DNA from: Clostridiaceae bacterium
GTDB taxonomy: Bacteria > Bacillota > Clostridia > Oscillospirales > Butyricicoccaceae
Assembly (NCBI GenBank): GCA_018383195.1
Contig: JAGZOP010000023.1
Coordinates: forward strand, 1-29,986
DNA: 29,986 bases
Direction of reading: 5' to 3'
Shown here one piece after another: positions 13,534 to 21,590 of this stretch (position 1 is its first letter; every line of letters begins with the position of its first letter). The notes under the pieces are model-generated. The model worked only from the letters and a program-made list of their open reading frames with translations. It had not been told where the DNA came from and ran no database searches. The position numbers were made by a program, and so were the translations under genes.

Positions 13534-14712
13534 TCAGTGCTTCCATGTTACAAGGAATGCATTCGGCAGATGCCGTCCTTTCGGATTATCACTCGCCGTA
13601 GTTGGATGGGTAATCTCCCGCCCGTTATAATACATGACAGAGGAAGAACCTCCATCCAGATTGCACGCCTGTTCTGCGCCGTATCGTTCCAGGATTTCCT
13701 TGCAATCCCCAACCGTCGCGCCTGCGGAACGTGTGCTCCGACCATCAATCACGAGCATCAGCACGGTCTTGTCCGATGCCTGACCGATTGCAGTGCGCGG
13801 CTGAAGTCCCCAGCCCGAAGATGCACTTTTCAGCTTTGATTTGCCGTCTACAATCAATGCAGGACCGAATTCAACCGCATCCCACAAGTTATCTGCAATT
13901 TCGGTACCGCCGATTTGAAGCAGGTCATCTTCATCAAAACCTAGAATCTTGTATCCATGTTCAAATGCTTCCTGTTTTTCGTCGCCTGCAACCTTGAGAT
14001 AGCCATAAGGCGTGCCGCCATTGCCGACACCGCCCTCGTCAATAAAACCGGAAGCGTTGATTGCCAAAATCGCGTCATGATTCTCCGCAATATCGCTGAG
14101 ATACTGCCCGCTCTTAAAGAGCCGTTTGCACGTTCTTAACTCCACACGGGATGGATCCTTAACAATCGCAAGGCGGCCAACATACGTTTCACCGCGTACT
14201 TCTACAATCATAATGCCCTGATTGGCACTAATCGCAAGCACCTGATCGCCTTCCTTGGTCTTGATCCCGGGCGCTTTGCTCTCATCGCATTTGTCGATTG
14301 CGATTTTATCCCATCCCTTTTCCAGAAGCTCCGGATGATCTTCTAAATAATCCTCGAAGCTGTCGCGGTCAAGTTCATCAAACAGGGCATAGAAACGTTC
14401 TTCGGTATTGTCAATTTCCTCAGACTCGACGATCGCAGAGGTGACATCCCCGATGCTCCATGTGGATTCCGCTGTTTTCTGCATTTCAGTAGTATCTTCG
14501 CGGGTCAGCATTACTTCATCGATGATTGACTGAGGGATAATGGCAGTTGCCAACCACTGATGTGTCATGGTGCTCATTGCAGTTTCAATATACAGCGTAC
14601 GCCATTTGGTAACAAATGCATTATCCGTATACAGCAGGACGGGATACAAAACTGTGGTAAGCAGCAGTATCACAATTGTCATTCCCAGTCCAACGCGCTG
14701 GCTTCCCTTCAT
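13534..14712 (-). CDS. Membrane-anchored phosphodiester glycosidase (NAGPA domain) family protein
   Basis: A 392-aa protein with one N-terminal membrane helix (about residues 9-28) and an extracytoplasmic region. The C-terminal 230 residues form a NAGPA/DUF2233 domain, recognised by LAINASGFIDEGG, GPALIVDGK, GLQPRTAIGQ, LMLVIDGRS and NLDGGSSSVMYYNG. The family includes the mammalian uncovering enzyme and bacterial proteins often annotated as exopolysaccharide biosynthesis proteins; the substrate here is unknown. The region between (about 50-130) is helical and acidic. The ribosome site is weak (GGGATAGAAGAT). It follows the DEAD-box gene by 57 bases and may be cotranscribed. Confidence 0.88.
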   Translation of the reverse strand: MKGSQRVGLGMTIVILLLTTVLYPVLLYTDNAFVTKWRTLYIETAMSTMTHQWLATAIIPQSIIDEVMLTREDTTEMQKTAESTWSIGDVTSAIVESEEIDNTEERFYALFDELDRDSFEDYLEDHPELLEKGWDKIAIDKCDESKAPGIKTKEGDQVLAISANQGIMIVEVRGETYVGRLAIVKDPSRVELRTCKRLFKSGQYLSDIAENHDAILAINASGFIDEGGVGNGGTPYGYLKVAGDEKQEAFEHGYKILGFDEDDLLQIGGTEIADNLWDAVEFGPALIVDGKSKLKSASSGWGLQPRTAIGQASDKTVLMLVIDGRSTRSAGATVGDCKEILERYGAEQACNLDGGSSSVMYYNGREITHPTTASDNPKGRHLPNAFLVTWKH

Positions 14713-14769
14713 ATCTTCTATCCCATCCTATCTGTAAATTTTATCTATAGCTTTTCAGCACGCAGTCCA

Positions 14770-16359
14770 TCAATTCTCATTTTTTCTATGCGGTCTGCGG
14801 CGGACACGTGCAGTGCGGCGGCGCACCGGGTTTTCCGGCTCTGGCGCTTCTGCCTGCTTTTGACGTGCGGCTGCACGCTCTGCAAGTTTAGCCTCTACCT
14901 TTGCCCGAACGCGTGCCGCTGCTTCCTCAGAAAGTTCCCGCGTGCGCGGTGTAGAAATATCCATGCTCAAATTTTCATGGCTGTTCCGTCGGCGTCTGGA
15001 ATCCTGCCCGCTGCCTCTCGGTGCAGATTTCGGATATTTTACAGCAAGCGTTTCTGTGGATGTGGCGCGACGCGGTTTGGGTTCATTCTTTTTCTTTTTA
15101 GGTTTGTTTTCCTGCACCGGACGCTCAGAAGTCTCGCTTTTATTCTTTTGCTTGCGCTTTTCCGGTGCCGCAGCCTTACGGCGTCCAGTACGCGCCGAAC
15201 GCTCTGCTTCCACTGCTTTTAGCGCTTCAAGTGAAACGTCCTCCGGGCACTCAAGTTCCGGAATATGCACGCGGGTGAGCTTTTCAATTTCCTTCAGGTA
15301 CGGCTTTTCATCTTCTGCACAGAAAGACAGCGCCGTTCCTTCCATTCCCGCGCGTCCAGTGCGTCCGATGCGATGCACATATGTTTCCGGAATATTGGGC
15401 AAATCAAAATTGATTACAAGCGGAAGCTCGGAAATATCCAAACCGCGCGCCGCAATATCGGTTGCAACAAGCACAGCGATCTTATATTCCTTGAATTCCT
15501 TGAGCGCGGTTTGGCGGGCCCCCTGCGATTTGTCACCGTGCAGTGCGCGCGCAGAAATTCCTGCGCGGTTGAGATCGCGCGCAATCCGGTCTGCGCCATG
15601 TTTGGTACGAGAAAACACCAGTGTCTGCGGCACGTTTTTTTGACGTAAAACCGCCTTGAGAAGTTCCCGTTTTTCCGCTTTTTCTGCAAAATACACCCCT
15701 TGCTCAATGAGTTCTACCGGGGTTGCCGCCGGTGTAATCGAAACGCGCACCGGCTTATACAGCAGACTGTTGGCAAGCTCCGCAATCTCTTCCGGCATTG
15801 TCGCTGAAAATAAAAGCGTCTGTCTCCTGCGCGGTAAGTGAGATACAATGCGTTTAACATCAGCAATAAAGCCCATATCGAGCATACGGTCAGCCTCGTC
15901 CAGGACAAAGCACTCTACTTTGCTGATATCGAGCAGTTTCTGACCCATTAGGTCCCACAAGCGTCCCGGTGTGGCAACAAGAATATCCGCACCGCGCGAC
16001 AGGGCTTCGACCTGCGGTATCTGCGATACGCCGCCGTAGATCACTGCCGCGATACGGCCGGTATAACGGCTGTACTGACAGATATTTTCATAGATCTGTA
16101 ACGCAAGTTCGCGCGTTGGTGTCAAAATCAGTCCCCGCACCGGACGCTCTGTTCCCTGCTCCGGTTTTCCCATCCGCTGCAGCATGGGCAGCGAAAAAGC
16201 CGCAGTCTTACCGGTTCCCGTCTGCGCGCAGCCAAGCAAATCACGCCCGCTGAGCACTGCCGGAATTGCTTCGCGCTGAATCGGAGTCGGCTCCTCATAC
16301 CCGATTTCTTTCAGCGACCGTAAAATAGAGGATTCAATCCCTAAATCGTGAAAATTCAT
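14770..16359 (-). CDS. DEAD-box RNA helicase with long basic tail
   Basis: A 529-aa ATP-dependent RNA helicase. Motifs: Q motif (EPTPIQ), Walker A AQTGTGKT (45-52), DEAD 154-157, SAT in LLFSATMP, and HRIGRTGR near residue 330. Residues from about 380 on are rich in Lys and Arg and predicted disordered (KRKQKNKSETSERP, ending RRRPHRKNEN), likely adding RNA or ribosome affinity, as in RhlE/CshA-type helicases. Start ATG 16359 follows AGGAG. The 5' leader holds a 6-bp hairpin (GGCTCA 16378-16383 with TGAGCC 16389-16394). Cold-shock or ribosome-assembly roles are usual for the group; the specific one cannot be told. Confidence 0.94.
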   Translation of the reverse strand: MNFHDLGIESSILRSLKEIGYEEPTPIQREAIPAVLSGRDLLGCAQTGTGKTAAFSLPMLQRMGKPEQGTERPVRGLILTPTRELALQIYENICQYSRYTGRIAAVIYGGVSQIPQVEALSRGADILVATPGRLWDLMGQKLLDISKVECFVLDEADRMLDMGFIADVKRIVSHLPRRRQTLLFSATMPEEIAELANSLLYKPVRVSITPAATPVELIEQGVYFAEKAEKRELLKAVLRQKNVPQTLVFSRTKHGADRIARDLNRAGISARALHGDKSQGARQTALKEFKEYKIAVLVATDIAARGLDISELPLVINFDLPNIPETYVHRIGRTGRAGMEGTALSFCAEDEKPYLKEIEKLTRVHIPELECPEDVSLEALKAVEAERSARTGRRKAAAPEKRKQKNKSETSERPVQENKPKKKKNEPKPRRATSTETLAVKYPKSAPRGSGQDSRRRRNSHENLSMDISTPRTRELSEEAAARVRAKVEAKLAERAAARQKQAEAPEPENPVRRRTARVRRRPHRKNEN

Positions 16360-16428
16360 AAATACTCCTGTATATCCGGCTCATCCTCTGAGCCATATCA
16401 TAAAACAGCCATGTGCGCGCGCTTCCCC

Positions 16429-16469
16429 TTGCATTTCCATCACCGGAATGATATAATGAGAACCATTCC
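16429..16469 (+). promoter_or_regulatory. Promoter and possible operator of the ArsP_2-type permease
   Basis: TTGCAT (16429-16434), 17 bp, TATAAT (16452-16457). An inverted repeat GGAATG (16445-16450) and CATTCC (16464-16469) brackets the -10 box with a 13-base centre; the inner AATGAGAACCATT resembles part of a Fur box. The operator idea is tentative. Confidence 0.55.
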
Positions 16470-16491
16470 CGATTAGCAAAGGAGATTCACC

Positions 16492-17343
16492 ATGGCACAT
16501 CTGTTTTTACACGCAATCGTACATTCTCTGGAGGACGTTTTAAAAAGCGCGCCCATCCTCCTTGTTGTATACGCTGTATTATATTGGCTGGAACACAGAA
16601 TGCGCGCCGCCCCCGCCCTGCTCGAAAAAGCGCAAAAAGTCGGACCAATAATCGGTGCAGCGGCAGGCAGCGTTCCCCAATGCGGCTTTTCGGCGGCAGC
16701 ATCCGCTCTGTTTGTAGAAGGCTTTCTGCATCCCGCTACATTGGTCGCAGTTTTTCTTGCGACTTCGGATGAAGCTGTACCGCTCCTGCTTTCCGGCGGT
16801 ATGACCAAAGAAACCGTTCTGCTGCTTATTGTCAAATTCATGATCGCCGTAGCCGGTGGATATCTTCTGCAATGGACGGTTTTCCGTAAGAAAAAGCATT
16901 CTACCACGCCAGTAAATATTGATATCAGTCATCATCATAGCGATTGCTGCGGCGCATCCGTTGTTTCCGCAATCGTTTGGCGCACCGTACACACTTGCCT
17001 GTTTCTGCTTGGCATCATGGTAGTAATCAACCTTGCAGTTGAAATCGTTGGCGAGGATACCATTGCATCTCTGCTGCTGAGCGGCAGCCTGCTCCAACCT
17101 GTATTGTGCGCTGTGATCGGGCTGATTCCGAGTTGTGCCATCTCTGTCCTGCTCAGCGAATTATATATGTCAGGCGCAATCGGCTTCGGTGGTCTGATCG
17201 CCGGTCTTTCAACTGGCGCTGGCTTTGGATATATGATTTTACTGCGCGAGCGCTCCAGCAGACGCCGTGCAATCCCCGTTATTGCAGCAACCTGGGTTCT
17301 CGCCGCAATGGGCGGAATCCTGTGCCAGATGATTTGGAACTAA
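16492..17343 (+). CDS. ArsP_2-type permease, putative metal or arsenic exporter
   Basis: A 283-aa integral membrane protein of the 10-helix heavy-metal exporter family (ArsP_2), variously annotated as arsenic efflux or manganese transporter. Hydrophobic helices fall in two halves, each with a proline-cysteine motif: VPQCGFSAAAS (C64) and IPSCAISVLLSELY. The loop between the halves is histidine/cysteine-rich (SHHHSDCC, 147-153), suggesting metal binding. Ribosome site AAAGGAG precedes ATG 16492. It is monocistronic, with its own promoter and a strong terminator. The transported ion cannot be assigned from sequence. Confidence 0.85.
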   Translation: MAHLFLHAIVHSLEDVLKSAPILLVVYAVLYWLEHRMRAAPALLEKAQKVGPIIGAAAGSVPQCGFSAAASALFVEGFLHPATLVAVFLATSDEAVPLLLSGGMTKETVLLLIVKFMIAVAGGYLLQWTVFRKKKHSTTPVNIDISHHHSDCCGASVVSAIVWRTVHTCLFLLGIMVVINLAVEIVGEDTIASLLLSGSLLQPVLCAVIGLIPSCAISVLLSELYMSGAIGFGGLIAGLSTGAGFGYMILLRERSSRRRAIPVIAATWVLAAMGGILCQMIWN

Positions 17344-17353
17344 ACGCAGACAT

Positions 17354-17378
17354 GTCCGTCCTTCGGGGCGGACTTTTT
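17354..17378 (+). terminator. Terminator after the ArsP_2-type gene
   Basis: An 8-bp stem (GTCCGTCC with GGGCGGAC, one G-U pair) closes a stable TTCG tetraloop and is followed by five T's. Confidence 0.9.
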
Positions 17379-17393
17379 GCTTCTAAATCAGTT

Positions 17394-18014
17394 TTACTCT
17401 GCCGCACCATGCAGCAGTTCAAGCGCTGTATGTGCCCACTCTAAATCAATCTTGCTGAAGTCGCGCATGGAGGTAAACAGCCGCTCCTCCACATCGCGTG
17501 CAACCTTTTGGTATATGCCGCCCGGCATGGAAATATACTGCTCCACCCCGTCGGAAAGAACCGCAACAAACCGAAATTCTGCGGTACGTTCATTTAGATC
17601 ATGAAATAAAATCTCTACAACATCAAGATCATTCTGAATCTGGGCGAGCAGAAGATATTTCATAATTTCAACCGCGCGGTCATCCAGCCCACGTTCCAAT
17701 ACATTGATTTTTTCGCGGAAGGCATTGAAGTCGGTTGTCCATCGCAGGGTATAACCCGCCAAAGGGTCAAAATCTGCGCTTTCCGGTTTTTCTTCGCACA
17801 GCCAAACCATAAACTGATTGGCAATGTCGTGGTACAGGCACGGGTCCATGACCAGAGAAGTCGTGCCGCAAACCGGACAACGCCAACGAAAACACGACAA
17901 ATCCTGTACGTTCGCACGCATTTCCGGCGTGCGCTCAATATTGATTGACGAAAGCGGTGTACGTTCGCTCACGTTCTTACAGTGCGGACACTCGATTTTT
18001 ACCGTCTTTGTCAA
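17394..18014 (-). CDS. CpXC domain protein
   Basis: A 206-aa cytoplasmic protein with the CpXC zinc-ribbon-like domain: C9-P-x-C12 (ECPHC) and C46-P-x-C49 (RCPVCG), followed by the family's LVMDPCLYHD segment. The C-terminal half is helical (EKINVLERGLDDRAVEIMKYLLLAQIQ) and typical of the fuller form of these proteins. The function is unknown. The start is a TTG at 18014, placed 9 bases after AAAGGAG. It is last in the minus-strand operon with the ABC-F and DUF2752 genes (33-base gap). Confidence 0.88.
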   Translation of the reverse strand: MTKTVKIECPHCKNVSERTPLSSINIERTPEMRANVQDLSCFRWRCPVCGTTSLVMDPCLYHDIANQFMVWLCEEKPESADFDPLAGYTLRWTTDFNAFREKINVLERGLDDRAVEIMKYLLLAQIQNDLDVVEILFHDLNERTAEFRFVAVLSDGVEQYISMPGGIYQKVARDVEERLFTSMRDFSKIDLEWAHTALELLHGAAE

Positions 18015-18047
18015 AAGGACCGTCTCCTTTCTCTATTTTACTTTGCG

Positions 18048-18467
18048 TCAGCCCAACAGCACCGGGTCACGCAGCACAAGCCGCACGAGCCATACTGCAA
18101 GCATCAGACCACACAGCGCGCCAATCAAAATCCATTGACGCTTTGCGCTGCCGAGCAGCGGCTTTTTTCCAAACAGCAGATACAGCAGCGCAGGCGGAAC
18201 AACCAGTACCAAGGGATGAAAATGCATTGCATACCGTACATTTCCCAAAATCCCCTCGCCATAAACCGACGGTTCATATGGTGGGAACATCGGAGCCGGA
18301 TCGCCAAATAACAATCCGATGCAGGCGCGCGTCATACCACACCCCGGGCATGGAATCCCCGTCAAATAACGAATCGGACATCCGATCCCGGTCACAAGCA
18401 GCACGGCGGCATAACCGGCTGCTGCCAGCAGGATACACGCCGGCAGCACCCACCGATTCTTCTTCAT
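18048..18467 (-). CDS. DUF2752 membrane protein
   Basis: A 139-aa protein with three or four membrane helices. The DUF2752 signature is GIGCPIRYLTGIPCPGCGMTRA, with C30, C40 and C43; the cysteines may bind a metal or cofactor but no function is known. Its ATG directly follows the TAA of the ABC-F gene with no gap, and no good ribosome site of its own is seen, so it is probably translated by coupling. No link between this small membrane protein and its ABC-F or CpXC neighbours is established. Confidence 0.85.
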   Translation of the reverse strand: MKKNRWVLPACILLAAAGYAAVLLVTGIGCPIRYLTGIPCPGCGMTRACIGLLFGDPAPMFPPYEPSVYGEGILGNVRYAMHFHPLVLVVPPALLYLLFGKKPLLGSAKRQWILIGALCGLMLAVWLVRLVLRDPVLLG

Positions 18468-20081
18468 TTACTTGCCGCTGCGCATGCGCTCTGCGCGGAA
18501 CTCGAGGAATTCGTCATAAGTGCATTCCTTGTCCAGTACGCCGTCCTCGCGCAGTTCGATGATGCGGTTTGCAATAGTCTGCATGAACTCATGGTCATGG
18601 GATGCAAACAGGACGTTGCCCTTGAAATCGCGCACGCCATTGTTGACCGCAGTGATGGATTCCAGATCCAGATGGTTGGTCGGCTGATCGATCACGAGTA
18701 CGTTCGAACCGAACAGCATCATGCGGGACAGCATCATGCGTACCTTCTCGCCGCCCGACAGGACATTGACCGGTTTGTACACATCGTTGCCCGAAAACAG
18801 CATTCTGCCAAGGAAACCGCGCAGCGTGGATTCCAGTGTATCCGTGCGTGAATACGGCGCCAGCCAGTCGAGCATATTCTCTTCGTGTCCTTCAAAGAAC
18901 GCGTTGTTATCCTTCGGGAAGTAGGACTGCGAGGTGGATACGCCCCACTTGAATGTACCCTCGTCCGGCTCAATCTCGCCCATCAGGATCTGGAACAGGC
19001 AGGTTGCCGCACGCTCATTTTCGGCAATAAAGCCGATCTTGTCGCCCTTCTTCACGATAAAGGATACATTATTCAGCAGTTTTTCGCCGTTTACTGTCTT
19101 GGAAATGCCGCTGACCTCGAGAATATCCTTGCCCGCTTCCCGATCCATCGTGAAGCCGACCCACGGATAGCGGCGGGACGACGCAGGCATCTCCTCGACC
19201 GAAAGCTTGTCGATCAGCTTGCGGCGGCTGGTCGCCTGACGGGACTTGGACTTGTTCGCCGAGAAGCGCTGAATAAAGGTCTGGAGTTCCTTGATCTTTT
19301 CCTCGTTCTTGCGGTTCTGGTCGCGGATCATGCGCTGCACCAGCTGAGAGGACTCATACCAGAACTCATAGTTGCCGACATACAGCTTGACCTTGCCGTA
19401 GTCGATATCGACGATGTGTGTACATACATTGTTAAGGAAATGACGGTCATGGGAAACCACGATGACGGTACCCATGAAATCCATCAGGAAATCCTCCAGC
19501 CAGTGGATCGCGTCCACGTCCAGATGGTTGGTCGGCTCGTCAAGCAGCAGGATATCCGGATGACCGAACAGTGCCTGCGCAAGCAAAATCTTAACCTTGT
19601 CGGTGTCCTGCATGGAGCTCATCGGACGATACAGCGCCGCTTCGCCGTCAATGCCCAAACCCTCAAGCAGCTGGCTTGCCTCGGTGTCGGCATTCCAGCC
19701 GTCCATCTCCGCGAACTCAGCCTCCAGATCTGCCGCACGGTTGCCGTCCTCCTCAGTGAAGGGGTCCTTTGCATACAGGGTTTCCTTCTCCTGAATGATC
19801 TCATACAGGCGCGGATTGCCCTGAATGATGGTGTCGAGCACGGTAAAGTCATCGAATGCGAAATGATCCTGCTTGAGCACGGACATGCGCGTGCCGGGTT
19901 TAATGGATACATCACCGGTGCTGGACTCCAACTCACCCGAAAGAACCTTCAGGAAGGTGGACTTGCCCGCGCCGTTTGCACCGATAACGCCATAGCAGTT
20001 GCCCTCGGTGAACTTGATGTTTACATCCTTGAAAAGCGCCTCACCGGTAAAGTTTACGCTCACATTGGAAACGGTAATCAT
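18468..20081 (-). CDS. ABC-F family ATPase (YbiT/YkpA-like) with degenerate second nucleotide site
   Basis: A 537-aa soluble ABC-F protein with two ATPase domains and the linker that reaches into the ribosomal E site (RNRKNEEKIKEL region). NBD1 is intact: Walker A GANGAGKST (34-42) and Walker B LLLDEPTNHLD with Glu182. NBD2 keeps LSGGEKVRMMLSR, but its Walker A position reads AENERAAT (353-360) without the GK[S/T] core, and Walker B reads VIDQPTNHLD with Gln466 in place of the catalytic Glu. ATP turnover at the site formed around these residues should be reduced or lost. Start ATG 20081 follows GGAGG. Codon use is strongly biased to C- and G-ending codons, hinting at high expression. ABC-F members tune translation or protect ribosomes; which applies here is unknown. 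Confidence 0.92.
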   Translation of the reverse strand: MITVSNVSVNFTGEALFKDVNIKFTEGNCYGVIGANGAGKSTFLKVLSGELESSTGDVSIKPGTRMSVLKQDHFAFDDFTVLDTIIQGNPRLYEIIQEKETLYAKDPFTEEDGNRAADLEAEFAEMDGWNADTEASQLLEGLGIDGEAALYRPMSSMQDTDKVKILLAQALFGHPDILLLDEPTNHLDVDAIHWLEDFLMDFMGTVIVVSHDRHFLNNVCTHIVDIDYGKVKLYVGNYEFWYESSQLVQRMIRDQNRKNEEKIKELQTFIQRFSANKSKSRQATSRRKLIDKLSVEEMPASSRRYPWVGFTMDREAGKDILEVSGISKTVNGEKLLNNVSFIVKKGDKIGFIAENERAATCLFQILMGEIEPDEGTFKWGVSTSQSYFPKDNNAFFEGHEENMLDWLAPYSRTDTLESTLRGFLGRMLFSGNDVYKPVNVLSGGEKVRMMLSRMMLFGSNVLVIDQPTNHLDLESITAVNNGVRDFKGNVLFASHDHEFMQTIANRIIELREDGVLDKECTYDEFLEFRAERMRSGK

Positions 20082-20116
20082 ATTGCCTCCATAAATAAAA
20101 ATTTTCAATCTTCTTT

Positions 20117-20146
20117 ATTATAACACAGGTATGATTGGAATGTCAT
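20117..20146 (-). promoter_or_regulatory. Promoter of the ABC-F operon
   Basis: ATGACA (20141-20146), an 18-bp spacer and TATAAT (20117-20122) on the minus strand. Confidence 0.55.
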
Positions 20147-20183
20147 GCATCTTTTGCAGCCGATATATTTTTGTGCGCTTTGC

Positions 20184-20212
20184 TTGAAAAGTGCTACGCT
20201 CTGGACTATACT
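20184..20212 (+). promoter_or_regulatory. Promoter of the nitroreductase-Sir2 pair
   Basis: TTGAAA (20184-20189), 17 bp, TATACT (20207-20212). A single GGTTAGC half site at about 20243 lies in the leader, but no second arm is present. Confidence 0.65.
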
Positions 20213-20286
20213 ATAAGCAAAAGAACCATTTCATTTTGTTTCAGGTTAGCTTTCCATGTTCCCTTTCATCCCAAGGAGGAAATTCT

Positions 20287-20811
20287 ATGCGCGAACTGAT
20301 GGACATTATTAAATCCCGCCGTTCTACGCGGTCATTCATTCCGGACAAACTGCCGCCGCGCGAACAGATTGAGCAGATCGTTCTCGCTGCGCAATGGGCA
20401 CCGAGCGGCATGGGCAAGTACCTTTGGCACTTCTCGGTAATCTATAACGCCCAAAAATCACACACACTTGCCCAAGCGATTGCAAAAGCTGCAAACCGCG
20501 GACCGGAATACAATTTTTATAACGCGCCTGTTCAAATCATTGTTTCCTACAAACGCGACGAAATCCATGCGTTCCTCGACGGCTCGGCTGCAATGGAAAA
20601 CATTCTGCTCACTGCCGAATCGCTCGGACTTGGTTCGTGCTGGATCAACCAGCTGCGCGACTGCTGCGACGCCCCTGAAGTCCGCAACCTGCTGACCGAA
20701 TATGGTGTTCCCGCAGACCATACTGTCATCTGCTCGGCTGCAATCGGCTACATCGATCAGCCAACTCCGGCGAAACCCCGTAAGGACAGCGTCGTCACAT
20801 TTATTGAGTAA
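20287..20811 (+). CDS. Nitroreductase-family flavoprotein
   Basis: A 174-aa FMN-dependent NAD(P)H oxidoreductase-type protein. The N-terminal phosphate/FMN motif RRSTRSF, the APSGMGKYLWHF segment and the C-terminal SLGLGSCWINQLRD are typical of small nitroreductase-fold enzymes. The start is ATG 20287 after AAGGAGG; a longer frame upstream overlaps the promoter. It is followed at 14 bases by the Sir2 gene with AAAGGAG, forming an operon. The substrate is unknown; flavin reductase-like and quinone/nitro reductase roles are both possible. Confidence 0.92.
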   Translation: MRELMDIIKSRRSTRSFIPDKLPPREQIEQIVLAAQWAPSGMGKYLWHFSVIYNAQKSHTLAQAIAKAANRGPEYNFYNAPVQIIVSYKRDEIHAFLDGSAAMENILLTAESLGLGSCWINQLRDCCDAPEVRNLLTEYGVPADHTVICSAAIGYIDQPTPAKPRKDSVVTFIE

Positions 20812-20825
20812 AAGGAGTAGACGCG

Positions 20826-21542
20826 ATGACTTCTGAAATTGCAACGCTCAAAGAATGGATCGCCGGTTCAGACAATATCGTATTTTTCGGCGGTGCAGGG
20901 GTGTCCACCGAAAGCGGCATCCCCGATTTCCGTTCGATAGACGGTCTGTACAACCAAAAATATGACTGGCCGCCTGAAACCATCCTGTCTCACACTTTCT
21001 TTGTGCGGCAAACCAAAGATTTTTACCGTTTCTACCGCGATAAGATGCTGTGCCTGACCGCCAAGGCCAATGCCGCGCATCAAAGGCTTGCCGAACTGGA
21101 ACAGCAGGGAAAGCTGCGTGCAGTCATTACACAGAATATTGACGGTCTGCATCAAGCTGCGGGTTCGCAGGAAGTGTTGGAATTACACGGTTCGGTGCTG
21201 CGCAACTTCTGCATGCGCTGCCACCGCGCCTTCTCTGCAGAGGATATTGCAGACAGCACGGGAATCCCGACCTGCTCCTGCGGCGGTACAATCAAGCCTG
21301 ATGTGGTGCTGTATGAAGAAAGTCTGGACAGCCATACCCTGAACGCCAGTGTGGATTACATCCGCCGCGCCGATATTCTCATCATCGGCGGCACCTCACT
21401 CGCGGTCTATCCCGCTGCCGGACTGATTGACTACTATCGCGGCAGCAAACTTGTGCTGATCAACAAAAGCACAACTCCCGCTGATGCCCGTGCAGATCTG
21501 GTCATTCACGCGCCGATTGGAGAGGTACTCTCCCAGGTTTGA
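20826..21542 (+). CDS. Sir2-family NAD-dependent protein deacylase
   Basis: A 238-aa sirtuin that removes acyl groups from protein lysines using NAD. Motifs: GAGVSTESGIPDFRS (23-37), TQNIDGLH (N104, D106), the catalytic His121 in LELHGS, and a zinc site C129-x2-C132 and C150-x-C152. The class cannot be set from sequence with certainty. It is cotranscribed with the nitroreductase, linking it to NAD(H) or redox metabolism by context only. A strong terminator follows. Confidence 0.94.
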   Translation: MTSEIATLKEWIAGSDNIVFFGGAGVSTESGIPDFRSIDGLYNQKYDWPPETILSHTFFVRQTKDFYRFYRDKMLCLTAKANAAHQRLAELEQQGKLRAVITQNIDGLHQAAGSQEVLELHGSVLRNFCMRCHRAFSAEDIADSTGIPTCSCGGTIKPDVVLYEESLDSHTLNASVDYIRRADILIIGGTSLAVYPAAGLIDYYRGSKLVLINKSTTPADARADLVIHAPIGEVLSQV

Positions 21543-21560
21543 ATCCCTTTGAAAGACCGC

Positions 21561-21590
21561 AAAGGCGGCTGACCCAAGTCAGCCGCCTTT
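21561..21590. terminator. Bidirectional terminator between Sir2 and MATE genes
   Basis: 13-bp arms AAAGGCGGCTGAC (21561-21573) and GTCAGCCGCCTTT (21578-21590) with a CCAA loop. The stop codon of the convergent MATE gene (21579-21581) lies inside the stem. Confidence 0.9.

Noticed and set aside
18885..20123. Long open frame (412 codons) antisense to the ABC-F gene
   Set aside because: Same cause: strong codon bias of the sense gene leaves few antisense stops. No ribosome site or recognisable domain.
20243..20249. GGTTAGC upstream of nitroreductase as a third copy of the DUF3793-operon palindrome
   Set aside because: Only one half site is present; the opposite arm is missing, so it is likely chance.
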